From assembly GCA_014896255.1 (NCBI GenBank), contig JADBKT010000033.1:186001-250000 (forward strand): DNA of 64,000 bases, written 5' to 3'. The notes beneath the pieces are model-generated. The model was not told where the DNA came from and did not search any database. It worked only from the letters and a program-made list of their open reading frames with translations. Position 1 is the stretch's first letter. Each line of letters begins with the position of its first letter. Positions 59,370 through 64,000 of this stretch are shown in pieces. The translations under genes and the position numbers were made by a program. The stretch comes from Hydrogenibacillus sp. GTDB taxonomy: Bacteria > Bacillota > Bacilli > Thermicanales > DSM-22653.

Positions 59370-59852
59370 ATGAGCGAAAAAGAAGTCATTTTGACGCCGT
59401 CGGGCCTCAAAAAGCTAGAGGAAGAGCTGGAGTACCTCAAAACGGTCAAGCGCAAAGAAGTTGCCGAGCGGATCAAAATCGCCATCGGCTACGGCGACCT
59501 CAGCGAGAACTCGGAATACGAAGACGCCAAGAACGAGCAGGCGTTCATCGAAGGGCGCATTCTCACCATCGAGAAGATGCTCCGCAACGCCAGGGTGATC
59601 AACGATGACGACGTCGGCACGGACACCGTCTCCATCGGTTCCACCGTCGTCGTCAAAGACCTCGAATTCGACGAGGAGATGACGTTCACGATCGTCGGCT
59701 CGGCCGAATCGGATCCGGTGGAGAACAAAATCTCCAACGAATCGCCGGTGGGGATGGCGCTCCTCGGCAAAAAACGCGGCGACGTCGTCGAAGTGAACGC
59801 GCCGGCCGGCATCATCCGCTATCAGATCCTGGACATCCAAAAAAGCGACTGA
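59370..59852 (+). CDS. greA: Transcript cleavage factor GreA
   Basis: A 160-residue protein starting at ATG 59370 behind GGGAGGAA. The N-terminal coiled coil carries the acidic tip [15 protein letters not shown] (catalytic Asp and Glu), followed by the FKBP-like C-terminal domain ([14 protein letters not shown]). It rescues backtracked RNA polymerase. In B. subtilis greA is elsewhere; here it separates dusB and lysS. Confidence 0.96.
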   Translation: MSEKEVILTPSGLKKLEEELEYLKTVKRKEVAERIKIAIGYGDLSENSEYEDAKNEQAFIEGRILTIEKMLRNARVINDDDVGTDTVSIGSTVVVKDLEFDEEMTFTIVGSAESDPVENKISNESPVGMALLGKKRGDVVEVNAPAGIIRYQILDIQKSD

Positions 59853-59879
59853 GGCGCGGCAGGCGAACTCGCCGCGCCT
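59852..59879 (+). terminator. Hairpin after greA
   Basis: AGGCGCGGC paired with GCCGCGCCT, a 9-bp perfect stem overlapping the greA stop. The following bases (GACGTTTG) contain no clear T tract. Confidence 0.45.
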
Positions 59880-59891
59880 GACGTTTGCTGA

Positions 59892-61942
<2,051 letters not shown>

Positions 61943-61993
61943 GGAGCATCCCGCCTTTCCAACGGATCGGCATCAAGCGTGGTGGAGAACGAA

Positions 61994-62934
61994 ATGAGGC
62001 TTCCGTTTCAAGTGTTCGTGGCCGTCTATGAACTGAAAAACTTCACGCGTGCGGCGGAACGGCTGTATCTCACGCAACCGGCGGTGAGCGGGCACCAACA
62101 GCTCGAAGCGACGTTCGGCGTTCAGCTCTTTACCCGTTCCCCGCGCAAAGTCGTTCCCACCGCCGCCGGCGAGGCGCACGCTCGGGCCAAACGGTTGCTC
62201 GCGGAATACGACGCCATGGTCGCCGAGCTGGAGCGCTTTCAGGCGTCGCTTTGGGTCCGCTTCACATCGGCGCGAGTCTGACCGTCGGGGAGTCCGTCTT
62301 GCCGCGGCTCATCGGCGGCTTCGCGCGCCGCTACCGCGCGTCGACATCGAAGTGACGGTCGGGAACACCGAAGAAATCATGGAAAAGGTGGCCGTCAGGG
62401 CCCTCGACGTCGGGTTTGTGGAAGGCCGCGTGGAGCGCGCCGGGGTCGGCGCCGACCGTGGCTCCGCGATACGCTCGCCCTCCTCGTCGCCCCGGGCGAT
62501 CCGCTCGCGGATAAGGCCGAGATCCCCGTCTCCGATCTGAAGGATCGGACGTGGATCGTCCGCGAGCACGGCTCCGGGACCCGCGCTTTTGTCGAGCGGT
62601 TTTTCGCCGAATTCGGCCTTTCTCCCGGCGGCGGCTCGTCTTCAGCAGCAACACCGCCGTCAAAGAAGCGGTCATGTCCGGGCTGGGCGTAACGCTCCTT
62701 TCCCGTTTCGCCGCCCGGCGCGAAATCGCCCATGGCGAGCTCCTCGCGCGACCGATCGCCGGCGCCGATCTCGCCCGCTCGTTTGATCTCGTCTGGCGCA
62801 CCGGCGCCCATACGCCGCGCGCGGAAGCGCTTTTTCATATGCCCGTTCATGGGCGGAGGCAGCTGACGAGGAAGGCGTCGAAGAGCGACAGGGCGAGCGA
62901 GGCGCCGCCGCCGACGGCGACGCCCCGCGCCTAG
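61994..62934 (+). pseudogene. LysR-family regulator, about four frameshifts
   Basis: Starts at ATG 61994 behind GGTGGAG. The helix-turn-helix (MRLPFQVFVAVYELKNF, RLYLTQPAVSGH) is in one frame to about 62255; one residue seems missing in SGHQQLE, where relatives have an extra Ile. The effector domain continues in other frames: GASLTVGESVLPRL, DIEVTVGNTEEIMEKV, TLALLVAPGDPL and VFSSNTAVKEAVMSGLGV. Breaks near 62258, 62336, 62457 and 62630 each fit loss of one G or C in a short run. The neighbour yeiH suggests a YeiE/CysB-like role. The 3' end overlaps yeiH. Confidence 0.75.
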
Positions 62935-63908
62935 CCGCCGAAGCGTCACCCAGTCGGCGGAAAGGCCGAGGCCCGCCATGGCCATCGCCAGCAGGAAATA
63001 CGCCGTCTGCACGGCCGAAGCCTTCGCTCCTTCCGGAACCGAAAACAAGGAATGGAAGACCGCGACGCCCAAAAATCCGAGAATGAACCACGGGACGGGG
63101 ACGTTCCCAAAACGCGTCCGACGGCCTTCCGTCCGGTCGGCGGCGCGGGGCGGATCGCGCCACAGGGCGCTGATCGCGAGGGCGACCGGGACGAGCAAGG
63201 CGACGCGCGTCAGCTTGACGATGAGCGCCGTATCCGCCGTCTTTTCGCCGAAGGAAAGCTCGCCGCGACGACGTGGGCGATCTCGTGCAGCGTGCCGCCG
63301 AGAAACATCCTTGGGCCGCCGCGTCCCACGGAAGCAGCGGGACAAGGGCGAGATCGAAAGGAGCGTAAACGCCGTGCCGAGCAGCCACGGCGGCCGCGGC
63401 GGCGGGTGGCGTTTCGCTCGTTGGCCTTGATCTGCGGGGCGACGGCGACGACGGCGGCGGCGCCGCAGATTGCCGTGCCGCAGGCGGTGAGCATGCGAGC
63501 CGCCGTCGACGTTCAACTGCCGGGCGATCCACAGAGCGACGCTCATCGCCACGGCGATCGAAAACCCGCGACGATCAGGACTATTGCGCCGGCGCGGGCG
63601 ATGTCGGAAAGCGAAAGGCGCATGCCGAGCAGGACGATGCCCGCCCGGAGAAGCTTTTGGCTTGCGAATCGAATGCCGGCTGCGGCGTCGGTGGGGATGT
63701 CCATCAGGCCGCGCCAGGCCATGCCGAGCAGAATGGCGATGACGAGCGGTCCCATGACCGAAACGCCGGGAAGCCGGGCAAGCGACGTCGCCGTATACGC
63801 GATGAACAGGGTGAGGATCACCCCCTTCAGCCATCCGAGGCGGGCGACCGGCGCGGCGCCGGCGGGACGGGCGTTTGCGGGCGCGGTCTTTTGTTCCATC
63901 TCTAACAT
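62847..63908 (-). pseudogene. yeiH: YeiH-family membrane protein (putative sulfate exporter), multiple frameshifts
   Basis: Starts at ATG 63908 (- strand) behind GAGGGAGG. The N-terminal third is intact (GVILTLFIAYTATSLARL, GPLVIAILLGMAWRGL, LRAGIVLLGMRLSL). It then shifts frame near 63563, 63505 and several more times to 63240, with recognisable pieces MLTACGTAICGAAAVVAVAP, MFLGGTLHEIAHVVAAS and DTALIVKLTRVALLVP. A last shift near 62925 leads to the end SLFDAFLVSCLRP. At least six changes are needed. UPF0324 members have about ten helices; sulfate export is a family annotation only. Confidence 0.72.
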
Positions 63909-63958
63909 CTCCAACCTCCCTCTTCAATTTTTTCCTGGCGTTTTGGGGGATTGCGCCA

Positions 63959-63991
63959 TGTTTTCATGATAGGGGGATTTTGTTTTCATGA
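63959..63991. repeat. Two direct repeats upstream of yeiH
   Basis: TGTTTTCATGA at 63959-63969 and again at 63981-63991. They are 22 bp apart start to start, close to two helical turns, and lie 51-83 bp upstream of the yeiH start. An operator for a dimeric regulator is possible. Confidence 0.5.
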
Positions 63992-64000
63992 GAAATACAT

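Overview
The window is a GC-rich chromosomal segment of a spore-forming Firmicute of the Bacillales. Gene order follows the origin-proximal gyrA-to-lysS block of Bacillus subtilis, with most genes on the + strand, ATGA or short overlaps between neighbours, strong GGAGG ribosome sites and frequent GTG/TTG starts. Sporulation genes (spoIIE, spoVG, spoVT, yabG, yabP, yabQ, fin, sspF) are present. A GC-rich thermophilic or otherwise divergent Bacillales lineage is my inference; no rRNA is present to settle it.

Layout: 3-10353 gyrA (5' truncated), an HD-GYP-like protein, an exported DUF4015-type glycosidase, guaB, dacA, pdxS, a degenerate PdxT homologue and serS. 10425-11792 holds five tRNA genes (Arg, fMet, Lys, Gly, Ser), a 29-codon membrane-peptide ORF on the - strand and tadA. 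12032-15578 holds an orphan sporulation-type histidine kinase, dnaX and ebfC. 15593-22065 holds recR, a decarboxylase-family protein, darA, holB, ricT, yabA, a tRNA methyltransferase and rsmI. 22176-31973 holds divergent abrB/metG, then tatD, yabE, rnmV, rsmA, a YkuK-like gene, yabG, veg, sspF, ispE and purR. 31970-41959 holds ridA, spoVG, glmU, prs, pth, fin, mfd, a PrsA-like lipoprotein, spoVT and HU. 42045-44816 is a lineage-specific insert: a His-rich lipoprotein, an FtsX-type permease and an ATPase, behind PhoP-box-like repeats. 44878-61463 returns to the conserved order: rqcP, yabP, yabQ, divIC, yabR, trpS, spoIIE, tilS, hprT, ftsH, coaX, hslO, folP-folB-folK, dusB, greA, lysS. 61460-63908 holds three frame-broken genes: usp, a LysR-type regulator and yeiH.

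The genes cover replication and repair (gyrA, dnaX, holB, recR, mfd), translation (serS, metG, trpS, lysS, tadA, tilS, pth, rsmA, rsmI), nucleotide and cofactor supply (guaB, prs, hprT, purR, pdxS, folate genes, coaX) and the switch to sporulation. Three close sigma-H promoter matches (kinase, spoVG, HU) and a spoIIE promoter with the unusual 21-bp spacer link several of them to sporulation onset.

Most notable points: an intact PdxT-position gene whose glutaminase Cys and His are gone; the sigma-H promoter of the orphan kinase; the Pho-box-like repeats before the lipoprotein/ABC operon; the palindrome that ends both lysS and usp; and length anomalies in three clustered tRNA genes. Genes that B. 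subtilis has in this block but that are absent here include tmk, bofA, mazG, rplY/ctc, cysK and pabABC. No mobile element, CRISPR array or rRNA was found.
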